64,000 bases of DNA, from positions 108,213,802 through 108,277,801 of the forward strand of contig OV884058.1 in assembly GCA_930367215.1 (NCBI GenBank). The letters are read 5' to 3'. The position numbers were made by a program, and so were the translations under genes. This document shows, in pieces, positions 10,901 through 21,519 of this stretch. Each line of letters opens with the position of its first letter. Position 1 is the stretch's first letter. This DNA comes from Pollenia angustigena. Taxonomy: Eukaryota > Arthropoda > Insecta > Diptera > Polleniidae. Below the pieces are notes generated by a model. That model worked only from the letters and a program-made list of their open reading frames with translations. It ran no database searches and had not been told where the DNA came from.

Positions 10901-13900
10901 AGAAAAACAACTCTTTAAAACAGGAAAACTACAGTCATTTTGTTAATCAAAACTTTCAATTTCGCTTCATTTTGATTTCTAGAACATGACAGCACACTTT
11001 GGTTTGAACACTTCGTCAATTGTGCCTAAAGAAAAATTTTAAAATTACATGAATTTTCAAATAAATCGGCATTCGATATCGATCGAAACTAAAATACAAA
11101 AAAAAATCCGGACTTAAAAATATAGCGAATGCCGTAATTTGGGATGTCCGATTTGCTTGAAAATTCAGTTAATCGTCAGCTCAGAATTGGTTTGGCGCAT
11201 ATGCCAAAAAGTCGGAGTGGAGAAAAACGACAAAGAAGATTTACATGAAGATTTCTCAAATTGTACCCGATAGAAATTTTTTATATTTTTACCACTGCAT
11301 CCGGTATATGTTTTGAAGAAAAATGCAAATTTTTGCGTACTTTCATGAATAAAGTTATAATTTAATAGTATTTTTTTGAAAATGAAAAATATTGTTTTGT
11401 GCCGCATACGCCACTGTTCTAAAAAAAAATTTAAAAAGTGGCTTTTTGTGCTGCATACGTATACTATTGAGTAACTTTTTTTTATAGTTTTTTATAGTTT
11501 TTTTATTTGATTTTACTTTACAAAAACAGAAAAAACAGTTCTACTGTTATGAAAACTTACATAAAAAGCCATAAATTAAACAACTTAAATAATGCAAAAG
11601 TAAAAAGAAAATTTAAAACTTAAGGCCTGTTCGTCGATAGCGAATGAAGACTTCGTTCGCTTGAATTACATTTAAAACAAAAACAAATTTTAAAATATTG
11701 TTTTTGTTTTAAATGTAAGTTAAGCGAACGAAGTCTTCATTCGCTATCGACGAAAAGGCCATTAATATTGAGTAAATTTTTATAATAAGCTTTATCAACA
11801 CGTGGAAGAAATATAAGCAAGTCTTTATGTCTCTATTTTTATGGCTGGAAATAAATGATGGTTTCGATATTTTCAAAACATTCGTCAACAAATTCTCAGG
11901 AGTTTTTAAACAATTTTTTGATGCAGACTTAGCCAAAATTGCATTTTTATATTTTTCCTCTCTGGTAGAAGTCTTATAATATATACATAAATCATTATTT
12001 TAACTGTATAGAAGTACTTTAATTTTAGCAAAAGGGACTTTTCGAAAGTCCATTTTATTTGCTTCCAACGAGTATGTGCGAAAATTTTCCGGAAGCATTT
12101 CCATAACTTTAAGTTTTGTTTTATTATTTGGCATTGTTTAAAGCAAATTTAGTAAATGAAGAGGACTATGAATTTCAATATTCTTTAAGTACCGGTTCAT
12201 AACACCATGGACACAGTCCACTTCTTGAATTAAAGAATGTTCTGGTTCTGAAGCATCAATAATATTTTGTTTAAAGAACATTTTGATTGCGGTTGCGTTA
12301 ATTTGATTTTTATTTTGAGGTACGCAAGAATCGCTCCATAATGGCAAAGTTTTAATAAGTGTACAATCTTTTATTAATTCATTTAAAATTTTAATTTAAG
12401 CACTAGCAATATTGTTACCACTCCATTATAAAACTATTTTTCACAAATTTATTTTCTTATTGTCATTTTACTTTGCTTTTGCATTAACTACTTTTTTTTC
12501 TTACGGCAATGCAGCAAAGCAACAGTAAAATTTATTTTGTACGTTTTTGTATGAAGAATTTGCTGCAATCGCCAAACAATGGCTTGTAGAGCAAAACAGT
12601 ACTTAAAATTTTTTGAAACAGTTGATATGCAGCAAAATTAATGCTTTATATCTCAGAAACCATAAAAATTTTCGCGAAACGGGTTTTTGATTTAGAAAGA
12701 GGGTATTAAAAAAAATATATTCCTCATACCTAACTCATTTTTTTTATAAATGGTCGGTAGGTCAAACCAGTAATGAGCTGACGTAATGTTAAAAAATTTT
12801 AAAGGCACAATTGAAGAAGTTTTCAACCAAAGTATGCATTATTTTTTAAATGAAAACAAACAAATCAAAGCGAATTTGTTGCAGGTAATCTCGGTACAAA
12901 ATGAACTACAACTCTTACACAAACCCCACAAGCAATTTGTTTTTGTAAATCCTTGTACAATGTCCTCCAACAATTGTAAAGCTAAAAAGCAGTTATCAGA
13001 AGGGCTTTTAAGACCATCTGTAATGAATTTGATTTAAAACAAATATACCACTTTTATATTCTGGAGAAAAAAACTTTTTTAAAAATGTCGTACAGTTGTT
13101 TTCTAGTAAACTTTTTTAAAAAGACGTCTAGTTTTCTATACAAAACTTTTCAAACTAATTGACCAGTTATTTACAGAAAACTTTTCACACTTCTATACAT
13201 AAACGTTTTTGTACTCTTGGACTGTTTTCTAAATAAATATGGTAGAAACTGTTTCAACTCTTCATTTTCAGACTTTTTCAACTGCAATTAATATCAAATA
13301 TAATTTTACCATATTCAAAATATATTTTTCAGCTGCATTGGCCGATGGTAATTGAACTCTACTAGCGACATCGGTTAGGGATAATGTCAAAAATGTTTTT
13401 GTCAATCTTTGAATATTTTTCTTATACAATGAAGTAGCGACCTGCAAGAAAAAATGTTGGTAAGTTTTTTTGGTTTGGTGCTTTACAAATTAAAAACCTG
13501 ACCTGTTTTACAAGACCCATATTATTATCACGTTGAAATGTTTCACTATATTTTATAATGCAATTTCGTAGTTCTTCACTGGAGGTGGTGGCATATGCTA
13601 CGGCTAATGTATGATATACCTGAGCAATTGGTTTCATAAAACGCGATATAACTTGAGAAGAATATTTTGGTACGGGTATAATCTTAAAACAAGAACAAGA
13701 AAATTTAAATTAATATTTAAGATATCAAGTTTTACATTTATGTTTTTAAGAGCATGGTTTTTATATTAATTCTTTTCAAACTCTCACCTTGCCATGTAGT
13801 ATCAATGAAACCAAAATAAATTTTTTATATGCTTCTAACATTATATAAGACATTGCTAGGGCAGGTGTTGATATGCAGACTTCAAAAAAGTATAATGCTC

Positions 13901-15030
13901 TATCATAATTTTTAATAGCCGTATAAATCATGCCACCATAATAATAGTACAATAAGAAATATTTGGCATCATGATTGGTGACATCCTAAACAAAGATTAA
14001 TTAAAATACTTTCCAATTCTAATATAAACAATATAATTATATAATACCGTTTGACTTTGCCCTCTAGTTTCAGCTGAAGTTGATATTGTTGTTATGTCAA
14101 CATCTAAATATTTTAAAGCAACTCTAAAACATTTTGATTTAAGACTTAACTGACACAAATCCGCATGAATGGGTGTTAGTTGAGACTCTGAAGTGCGTAT
14201 TTTATTAATGGCTGTGGCTAAAACATTTAAACCATGTATACAACTTGGTTGAGTTACAATTATATTCGTAAAAAGATGACATAATTCATAATCTAAAAAT
14301 AAAATAAAAATTGAAATTTATTTCAAACTAGCGTTTTTAGAAAATCTTTTACTAACAAAAAATTTTCATTAATTTTTTTTTTTTTTTTTTTTGATAATAC
14401 AACAGGCATGAGACATTGAGTTTTTTTGTAGTCGAAGCATGTTAAAAGGAATGGGTAAGATAAGTCTTTCCTCACCTTTCGCCTACAAAATTCGAAGTCT
14501 TGCCCATCGCAACAATCAAATAAGTCATAATCAAATTCCAAAGAATATTTTTATATAGAATTTGAAAATATATATACATATCTTGGAAAAACTTACAAGC
14601 ATGTGCAGCTAAACCAACTTGATAAGTATTGCATTGCTCAATAAAGTCTTTAAACAATTTAAACAGCACATTCACATCAGCGTTGGAGTTCTAAAGGGAA
14701 ATGTAAGCAAACAACAATAGGTCAACAATAAAAAAAATTAATTACAAATCAAAGATTTCTTACCGCAATGCTATTAAATTTAGCAATTAACACATAAAGT
14801 ACACCCAACGAATGCTGTTGTATGTCCAATGTCTCCAGGACATTATCGAGTATATTCCAGTTTTTGGTTAAAATCTCTAAGGAGTCTAATAAATTTGTTG
14901 CCAGTTCTTCAAAGGCACCTAGAAAATTTGTGTTTAATATTAAGTCTTGCCTTTATATCTTTATTTTTAACTCACCCGATGAACTACGGCTTCTCACACT
15001 ATTCACAAAATTTTCTAAGGCGCTGGCCAT
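7995..15030 (-). CDS. CSN3: COP9 signalosome complex subunit 3
   Basis: Nine minus-strand exons: 15030-14976, 14918-14764, 14690-14597, 14292-14048, 13985-13788, 13682-13503, 13441-13310, 8326-8144 and 8072-7995. Every intron is GT-AG and the joined frame is 1,320 nt, 439 residues plus TAG, close to the family length (about 420-445). It starts [13 protein letters not shown]. Family blocks follow in order: [19 protein letters not shown] with [43 protein letters not shown] (PCI domain, roughly residues 220-380) and [16 protein letters not shown]. The product is a scaffold subunit of the COP9 signalosome, which removes NEDD8 from cullins. The N-terminus matches the vertebrate start, which fixes the ATG. 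Introns are 57-305 bp except intron 7, which is about 5 kb and full of transposons. The reading frame is intact, so the gene is probably functional. Confidence 0.96.
8470..10576 (+). mobile_element. Tc1-like element, split by a nested repeat
   Basis: Outer ends are inverted repeats: CTGTGAGCGTCAACATAAAG on the left and, reversed, CTGTCAGCATCAAAATAAAG on the right, both followed by tgtaca and ttttccaatata, and flanked by TA. Plus-strand remnants of the transposase C-terminus appear as [10 protein letters not shown] before the nested repeat (8814-10180). After it come [12 protein letters not shown] and KLSTKLTL, then [18 protein letters not shown] in another frame. The catalytic region is missing, so it is a dead internally deleted copy. 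Confidence 0.8.
8814..10180 (-). mobile_element. mini-me/DINE-like repeat, copy 2
   Basis: Same ends as copy 1 (acaagttagagtgctatatt with the TTCGGC/GCCGAA hairpin; ggtggagggtataaaa). It has six tandem units with ctgttttcc at 8959, 9111, 9264, 9417, 9570 and 9723, period 153 bp once 152. A gaca/gacg tract lies at about 10012-10040. It interrupts the Tc1-like element and so is younger than it. Confidence 0.7.
11165..11470 (+). repeat. Dispersed repeat family X, copy 2
   Basis: Most complete copy: starts cgtcagctcagaattggttt, runs through ggcgcatatgccaaaaagtc and gtggagaaaaacgacaa, and ends near gtgctgcatacgtata. Compare copies at 1-210, 37850-41060 (reversed) and the window end. Confidence 0.6.
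11623..11761. mobile_element. Fold-back MITE flanked by TTA
   Basis: The arms ggcctgttcgtcgatagcga and, inverted, tcgctatcgacgaaaaggcc continue through gaagacttcgttcgctt. TTA lies on both sides (11620-11622, 11762-11764), a 3-bp duplication like PIF/Harbinger. The core is ttacatttaaaacaaaaaca. Confidence 0.7.
11765..12400 (-). pseudogene. Decayed transposon-associated gene, unknown function
   Basis: Minus-strand frames contain [19 protein letters not shown] and [20 protein letters not shown], then [17 protein letters not shown] further on. I recall the WSDSCxxQNxN and QEVDxVH pair from a repeated family of uncharacterised insect proteins that behave like transposon products. This is from memory only. 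Stops separate the pieces and no start or full domain is present. It lies inside CSN3 intron 7 on the same strand as CSN3 but is not spliced into it. Confidence 0.45.
12420..12800 (+). repeat. Dispersed repeat family Y, copy 2
   Basis: Ordered matches to 1850-2270 (gttgatatgcagcaaaatta, tctcagaaacc, atggtcggtaggtcaaacca) without the fold-back found there. It adds a segment (caatcgccaaacaatggctt) also found reversed at 37640-37680. Confidence 0.6.
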
Positions 15031-15620
15031 TTCTTGCGTGTGTTATTTTTCCTGCGAACAAATAACTCCAAATAAAAACAAAATTTCTACAATTCTTTTG
15101 TGTGCCAGATTTTAGCTTTTTTGCATGCTTCTTTAGAAGTTCAAGAAAATTTAGAATTTAAGGTTTATATGTATTTTATGAAATTTTTTAAATATAGTTT
15201 TTATTTTAAGCAGCTTTTTTTGTTTTTGGTAGATTCGTCTTGCAATGATATTATTTTTGATGGTTATTTCTTTTTGTTCAGACACAAGGTTGCAAAAATG
15301 TTGTATTTGTTGGCCAAATTTATTGTTGCTTGTGTTTCAATTACTTATCAATTCACTTTATTTTTATTTAATAATAGTTTTGTTATAATTATATTAAAAC
15401 TCCATAAAATCTATTTTAATTTTAAAGTATTTTAGGAAAAAAAGCGAATGAAACATTTGTTCCAATTTTTTTTTGCAAATTGAAATTTTTGCAACTGTGT
15501 AGTGATTTTGTTTTGGTTATGAGAAAGAGAGACAAATATATAATAACCACATGTACTAAAGAAATGTCAAAAGCCGGCATTCCAGAGCAGAGAGTTGCCA
15601 CAAAAAAATTTACTTCTGGC
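15031..15620. promoter_or_regulatory. CSN3: CSN3 upstream region
   Basis: This stretch lies directly upstream of the CSN3 start codon (minus-strand transcription) and before the first upstream transposon, so the promoter and 5' UTR should be here. No clear core promoter motif was picked out. T-rich frames on the plus strand look like chance. Confidence 0.4.
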
Positions 15621-15661
15621 TAGGCCTGCCAGACGTACTGTTTTTATCAGTACTATCATGT
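15621..15661 (+). mobile_element. hAT terminus fragment
   Basis: TAGGCCTGCCAGACGTACTG closely matches the left end of the hAT at 24523 (TAGGCTTGCCAGACGTA) and goes on with a similar tcag(t/c)a block. No partner end or target duplication was found. Confidence 0.55.
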
Positions 15662-15682
15662 TGTAATTATACGGTTAATATT

Positions 15683-16000
15683 AAGCGGCTCATACACTTG
15701 CAATAAAATTTTTCAATCTCACGCATTGTACAATTATATCGCCAATGTGTATGTGGTATTCGAAGGTGACACAATATATTGGCAAAAATCAAAAGACTAT
15801 TGATTTTTATTGCACAACGAAAAGAAAGTGCAATCTGTTTGCAACATTGTAACATGCTGTTTATGTTATTCCTATAGGCTATGTTCATTTTTTTATTGAA
15901 TGAATAAAAGTATTGTGCGACTTATTGCATAATATAGGACAAAATGGAAATAATATGCCCGATATCATATACAATAATAGTGCAAGTGTATGGGCCGCTT
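15683..16000. mobile_element. MITE family M, copy 1 (318 bp)
   Basis: Ends AAGCGGCTCATACACTTGCA and, reversed, AAGCGGCCCATACACTTGCA. The body is nearly the same as 16530-16846, in the same orientation. Internal landmarks are cacgcattgtacaattatat and attgcacaacgaaaag. No clean target duplication was resolved. Confidence 0.8.
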
Positions 16001-16529
16001 TAATTTGTTTAATCTTGAGGTTTTTTTTTATAATTTAACTTTTACAAAAAAAAAAATTTAATATATAATAATAATTCCCAGTTTCTATTTAATATTTTTA
16101 TATAAAAAAGAACTCAAACTAACACGCGTTAAAAATAATTTTTGTAATAATAATGTTTATTTAATTATTTTACTACAATTATAATTTAATACGATTTCAA
16201 AAAAATATAATTTGTTTCTCACACAATTTGCTTGTATTTTTTCTTTATAGCTTCTGTTTTCCAATTGACAACCAAATTTGTCGTTTTATAACAATTATTG
16301 CAACATAAATTCCGGCAATAAATATGTACAAAAAATTTCTGTCTACATGAAAGATAACATAATTTTGACATTTTCTGCTTTATATATCGCAATAATTATC
16401 TCTCGTGTAGACGGGCAGTTAAAAGATGAGCTGTTAAAAATACACATACATATATACATATAAAACAATAATAAGACGCATTCATTAAAATGTTTAATTT
16501 TTCAGTGAAAATCTTGTGATAAGTGTTTA
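16001..16529. other. AT-rich spacer between two MITEs
   Basis: No gene was recognised. Plus-strand short frames lack family resemblance or splice context. Confidence 0.45.
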
Positions 16530-16846
16530 AAGCCGCTCATACACTTGCAATAAAATTGTTCAATTTCACGCATTGTACAATTATATCGCCAATGTAATGT
16601 GATATTCGAAGGTGACACAATATATTGGAAAAAATCAAAAGACTTTTGATTTTTATTGCACAACGAAAAGAAAGTGAAATGTGTTTGCAACATTGTACAA
16701 TGCTGTTTATGTTATTCCTAAAGGTTATGTTCATTTTTTTATTGAATGAATGAAACTATTGTGCGACTTATTGCATAATATAGGACAAAATGGAAATAAT
16801 ATGGCGGATATCATATACAATAATATTGCAAGTGTATGGGTGGCTT
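16530..16846. mobile_element. MITE family M, copy 2 (317 bp)
   Basis: Ends AAGCCGCTCATACACTTGCA and, reversed, AAGCCACCCATACACTTGCA. Same orientation and body as copy 1, 850 bp away. Several substitutions separate the two copies, so they are not a fresh duplication. Confidence 0.8.
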
Positions 16847-17032
16847 AAAAAAACAATATTTTTAACTAAAAAAAAGAATAAAAACGACACACGTTTACCG
16901 TACGAGAATCATTCGATTATGAAATACTCTCGCACAGAGTATCACATATCTTACGTGTGGCCTCTCAAATAGTGTTATTATAAAAAGTCAAGAAATTAAT
17001 AATAATATGAAAATAACCACAATACTAATTAA

Positions 17033-19195
17033 CAGGGCAAGGAAGTTCATGCACTTAAAATCGCAAAATATGCGCATAAAACATGCACTAAAAATCGCAA
17101 AATATGCAAAAATAAAATTAAAAAATATGCATTAAAAATATATTTATTTAACCATATTTATAAAGATAAAGTTTTGTTTATATAAATAAATAATTTTGTT
17201 TTTAAGTTATCAAATGTAAAACTCATTCTATTTGGTCTTAAACAGTTTTAAGCATTAAAAATGTTCGTTCGACATCAACGGATACAATAGGTGCATATTA
17301 AAAATGGTCAACTCCTTTGTAGAATATGTAGTCATTTTCTGCAATATTTTCTTTACTGGAAGCTAAATTAAAAATATTACCAATTTCTTTAACTTTTTAA
17401 AACTGCATAAAGTTTGGCTTGTATTTTTCGCCGATTTGACCTTCTACTTTTCTTATTTGAATGACAGCATGACGCTTCAACCGTGTTCAACCGAGGTGTT
17501 CAATGATTTAAACGCCTGGAGTTCGGTTATTGTCTCGACTAGAAACCCATTGTTTAAGTGAATAAATTCGAATTGAGCCTTTATATTAGGTACGTTTAAA
17601 ATGTTGTTTACTTTTTATAGCGACTGCATTATTTTCGTTAAAATTATTTACCACATCCTTAAATTCTTCAAAATTTTTGGCATAATACTCCATCTTGTTA
17701 TACATGCTTGAAACGCGAAGGTGACTTTAAAAACTTGCATGTATGGCATGAGCTTAGCATGTGACATGTTACATTGTTGGGTAAGATACCTTTAAAAAAT
17801 GTCAAGTAGAGCAACATTTTATTTTTATTTAAGTCTTCTAAAAGAGAAATTGAGTCTTTGAAAGTTCGAGCTAATGAAGCATGATTCATTCACCTTTTCC
17901 AACTTTACAATATTAAACAAAAATTTGTATTTACTCTGTTCTTCTTCGGCATTCAAGATCCCAACAATTACGTATACCACGAAACGTCCTTCAGTGTCCA
18001 TTGTTTCGTCAATAGACAGCCACAAACTATGTGGCTTAATCCTTTCAACAACGTCACATAGCTCTATAGTGTACAACTTGACGAGATAAGTTTTTCTAAG
18101 GGTTGTTTCCGTAGGATTGGTTGGTATATTTGTTTAAAGAAATTCTAAAATTTTGGTTGATTAGCTTATATAAAGGTATATCTGCAGACACCAGAGCATC
18201 ACACAATTCCAAAAAAATTTTACTAGTTTTATCCTCAGAAGTTGATTTTCTTGAAATTGAAGTTTGCGAAACGTTTTCATAAATCATAAATCTGTGTGTT
18301 TCTGGCTTTGAAGGTGCTGATTTACTACAAATTTTTAAATGAAACACCTTTTTGTAAACTTTGCAAAAAAGTACTTTTCCATCTATTTTGAAGACTCAAA
18401 AACACACGTTTTTAAAATATTATTTTTTGATATTTTTTCTTTTTGCATTTTTTTTCCTTAAAAACAATTTGTTTTATTAATACTTTTTGGATTTTAGGTC
18501 ATACTTACAGCGTAAATCCAAAATATTCTGTTTAATTCTTTTTTTTTCTTCGCCGAACGTTATTTTTATTTGAGGCTTTTTCAAGTAAAAAAAAAACCGT
18601 AAACAAAATGAAATGTCAAAAAATTTTTATTGTTACTTCTACAATTATACAAATTGTATAATTTTTAAAATTTGTTAAACATGGCTACAAAAGGTGCTAC
18701 TTTTAAAAAGTAAAAGAAACAAGGTGAACTTATAATAAAATGTAGGTAATTCAGTACCAAACACCAACATGTTGTTGTTTTTGAAAATGTCAGAGTTAGC
18801 AGATTTTCCCATACTTTTTTGACTGTTTGACAGCTTCAGGGCTGAAACAACTATAACAAGCTGATCCACTGACTACACCTTATAAAGAATTCGCCTTGAA
18901 CAGAAAGATATTTTCTAAACAAAAAACTAAGAAGAGAGCAATTTTTTTTTTTATAAATATTACAAAATATGAAGAAAAATTTGAATTTATAACAAAATAT
19001 CCCAAAATATGACGAAAAATATGCATTTATAACAATATATGGAAAAACATGCAATTAAAGCAAAATATGCAAAAATATGCACTAACAAATTGATGCCATT
19101 TTACTGGAAACATTGTGATTCGCAAATATATTAACTTTAGGTGGGTCTCAGAGTAACGACAACAAACATGCATTTGCATGAAGTCCCTTGCCCTG
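17033..19195 (-). mobile_element. Defective hAT element (2,163 bp)
   Basis: TIRs start CAGGGCAAGG on both sides and agree for about 20 bases with small differences. A perfect 8-bp duplication CTAATTAA flanks it (17025-17032, 19196-19203). Subterminal regions repeat the word aaaatatgca. The interior holds a broken transposase on the minus strand. Confidence 0.92.
17222..18347 (-). pseudogene. hAT transposase, broken
   Basis: Read on the minus strand from high to low coordinates, the pieces follow hAT order. ELCDALVSADIPLYKLINQ (about 18215) comes first. Then comes LWLSIDETMDTEGRFVVYVI (about 18000), the D-containing strand of the RNase H-like catalytic core. Next is ARTFKDSISLLEDLN (about 17860). 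Last, APIVSVDVERTFLMLK (about 17270) is the dimerisation domain. Frames change and stops intervene, and the BED-type DNA-binding N-terminus was not found. The lineage resembles hATs related to CGG-repeat-binding protein, by memory of the SADIPLxKL block. Confidence 0.8.
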
Positions 19196-19203
19196 CTAAT
19201 TAA

Positions 19204-19767
19204 TATGAAAAAATCTTTAAATTTAATGGTTTAAAATGTTTAAAAAATTATTCACAAATGTTGTTATATGAAATAAAAATTTATATATTTACCGGTTTAT
19301 AAAATTAGATAACTTAATTCGATAGCACGCAACTAGGGCTATTAAGGACCACAGATGTCACTTTCGACCGCAAAGCATACCGAGATGAAAAAAGTGACGT
19401 ATGAAAAATGCCCAAATCATTTGCGAGGGCAGCTTTCGAAGAAAGAGAAAGAAAATGTTTTTTGGTAGTAAAGTGGCAAGTTGTAAAACCAGGCCGCTAC
19501 TATCAACACGAATGGCGTAATCAAAACAAAAAATGCAAAAAGAGCAGCTTTCGAAGAAAAAAACACAATATTTTCTATCTCGTGACGCCTTTGTGTGCTC
19601 TGTGCTTTCGACGTATTAGAAGTTTAGGGGGTATTCCGTATTATGGAAAAAAATTATAAAATTTTGCAAAACGTTTTATGAATAAAATCTATAATTTTAC
19701 TCGCTTATAAAATCTGATAGCTGAATTCGATAGCGCAAAACCTTTTGATTGCATCAAATATAGGAAC
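19204..19767. other. Spacer with two direct repeats
   Basis: About 65 bp ending gatagcacgc (19266-19332) recurs as 19674-19738 ending gatagcgcaa. Between them the words agcagctttcgaagaaa or gggcagctttcgaagaaa occur twice (19429, 19541). The repeats may bound an old insertion. No gene. Confidence 0.45.
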
Positions 19768-20021
19768 AAATCTAGTTTACCGGCGCAGCTCCAAATAAAA
19801 AAAAAAGTACGTAGGGTGATAGAAAATTGAAAAATAAGAAAAAAAATTAAATAAAAAAATTAGCGCAGACGCTTAGTTTTCGAGTTATGGACGTTTGTAG
19901 TTTTCATAGAAATATGTGATTTCGCTGAAGTGCAGCCAAAAAATTTTTTCTTATTATTTTTCAATTTTCTATCCCCATAGGTACTTTTTTTTATTTGGAG
20001 CTGCGTCGGTAAACTAGATTT
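19768..20021. mobile_element. Fold-back element, cagctccaaataaaa family, copy 1
   Basis: Arms aaatctagtttaccggcgca and, inverted, tgcgtcggtaaactagattt continue through cagctccaaataaaaa and gatagaaaattgaaaaataa. This gives a near palindrome of about 250 bp with a short loop. Confidence 0.75.
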
Positions 20022-20389
20022 AAGCCCAAATATATTGTGCCACCTACTTATATGGTATACACACAGGTAATATTGTACAATATAAATTCTTAAGCAATTA
20101 TATGGGTACCTCAACACAAAATCGATTGTTGTGATAATATAAATAAATTCATGTTGAGTAAAGACGGGGTTCTTTTATTCTTTTTAAATTTGTCCAAGAG
20201 CAAAAATCTTAAAGTTTAGAATCAAAAAATCTTTTTCTCTCCGTGTAGTCCTAAAAAGACTAATATATATAACATTCTTATCTGGCAACAAAATTAAACA
20301 TCAGCTGTAGCGTGATCTGTGTGAATTGTTTGTTATTATTTTGTATGCGTAGATTATAATTAAAAATATTAAAAAAAGTTAAGTAAGTT

Positions 20390-20632
20390 GAACTGAAAGT
20401 GTTTAAAACGTAAAAACAAATTCTCTATGCTATGAAGTGAAGCTTGAGTGTGCTCTGTGGCTTGAGTTAGCGAAAGCGGGATTATATAATAGAGGCGAAA
20501 GTCCTTACGTCCAGCCGAAGGCTATGCAGTGAAGATTTAGTTACCGAAGCCGGTGTTATTAAACTTCATTTTTGTAACTCTTTTATACCATGGAATAAAC
20601 TATACTTATTAACGTAGTGAGCTTTCGTAACA
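20390..20632 (+). mobile_element. LTR-like fragment
   Basis: Contains tatataata (about 20493), ggaataaac (about 20593) and ends CGTAACA followed by ttttGGTG, compatible with an LTR end plus primer-binding-type sequence. An inverted relative begins TGTTACGGAAGTG at 21822. No gag or pol was found between them. Confidence 0.45.
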
Positions 20633-20767
20633 TTTTGGTGTAAAATTGGCAAAACTGCAGTTTACGAGGCACAAAAAAACAAAAAAATTGTACCCCCTCT
20701 GGAGTTAAAAAAGAAGAAAAAAGAAAACAAAATTAATCAGTAAAGAGGCTGAGGACCGTTTGCCTCA

Positions 20768-20975
20768 CTGGATCCAAAAAGCCCCGCCCGCTTAGTGGTA
20801 TGTCCAACAAAACCGAAAATAATTAAAATTATGGCGGGCGGTACTTTTGGGGCCTTATACGGCAAAAAAAGTGTACATATTAATTTCAGTTTTTATTACA
20901 CAATAAACTTTAATTTGAGTACCCATTCATACCACTAAGTAGGTGGGCGGTTTTTTTTTGGTTCCAAGGGGCCCT
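20768..20975. repeat. Inverted repeat ccgcccgcttagtggtatg
   Basis: GCCCGCTTAGTGGTATG (about 20786) and its partner cataccactaagtaggtgggc (about 20928) flank about 120 bp. Outside them ggatccaaaaag pairs loosely with ttttggttcc. Confidence 0.6.
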
Positions 20976-20984
20976 ACTGGCTTT

Positions 20985-21519
20985 AGCCCCCTTCATGCTT
21001 TATTTTCGTATTTTTTCTTTTTAATACTGAATCGGATGCAATATATTTTTTTAAATTTTGGATGGCCCGTAAACTGCAGTTAAGCCGTAAAATTTTGTAA
21101 AAACTGTATTGGAAGCTAAAGAGTTGACAAATTTTCAATACATTTTGTGTATCCAGAAAGGTAAATTCAAAAGCTTTCAAATGATAGCAATGTTGGTTAA
21201 ATACGTTCAGAAATGCAGTAAATAATCGCATATACATACATAGTATGTATATATAAAGCCCTTACCACAAAAAAGCTTAAGCGACAAAAACACAATGTTA
21301 CGGGAGAAAGTTTTTTTATTTTATTTCATAAAAATTTTGTAGAAGATTGTCGTAACGGTACATTTTGTGACCAAGACATTTTAGGAGATGATGCAAGAGT
21401 GGCCAATTAATTCATTTATAAAAAAACGGAATTTTTAAATGATATATATCGCTTAAGCTATTTTAGGGTAATGGCCCCATAGGTTTATAAAAATTTTCCA
21501 TTTTATATTTTCTTCGGAA
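20985..21519. other. Decayed repeat, inverted relative of 21685-21815
   Basis: The stretch aaactgtattggaagctaaagagtt (about 21100) and gtatccagaaaggtaaattc has inverted counterparts at about 21700-21790. No gene. Confidence 0.45.

Larger units (their letters stand above)
8327..13309 (-). other. CSN3 intron 7, transposon-filled
   Basis: The donor G|GTAAAA (13309 side) and acceptor TTTAG (8327 side) bound 4,983 bp between exons encoding EKYILNM and IKSGEIY, adjacent blocks of the family. It contains, from the acceptor side, a Tc1-like element split by a mini-me-like repeat (8470-10576), repeat X (11165), a fold-back (11623), a decayed gene (11765-12400) and repeat Y (12420-12800). Stretches 10577-11160 and 12800-13309 show only AT-rich sequence. 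Confidence 0.9.

Noticed and set aside
14323..14675. Minus-strand frames spanning CSN3 exon 3 and intron 3
   Set aside because: They are the real exon 3 frame read on into the intron, and an intronic frame with a poly-lysine from the t-run. The spliced CSN3 model explains the region.
14822..15435. Plus-strand frames of 78-111 codons near the CSN3 start
   Set aside because: Shadows of CSN3 exons 1 and 2 and of t-rich upstream DNA; no motif.
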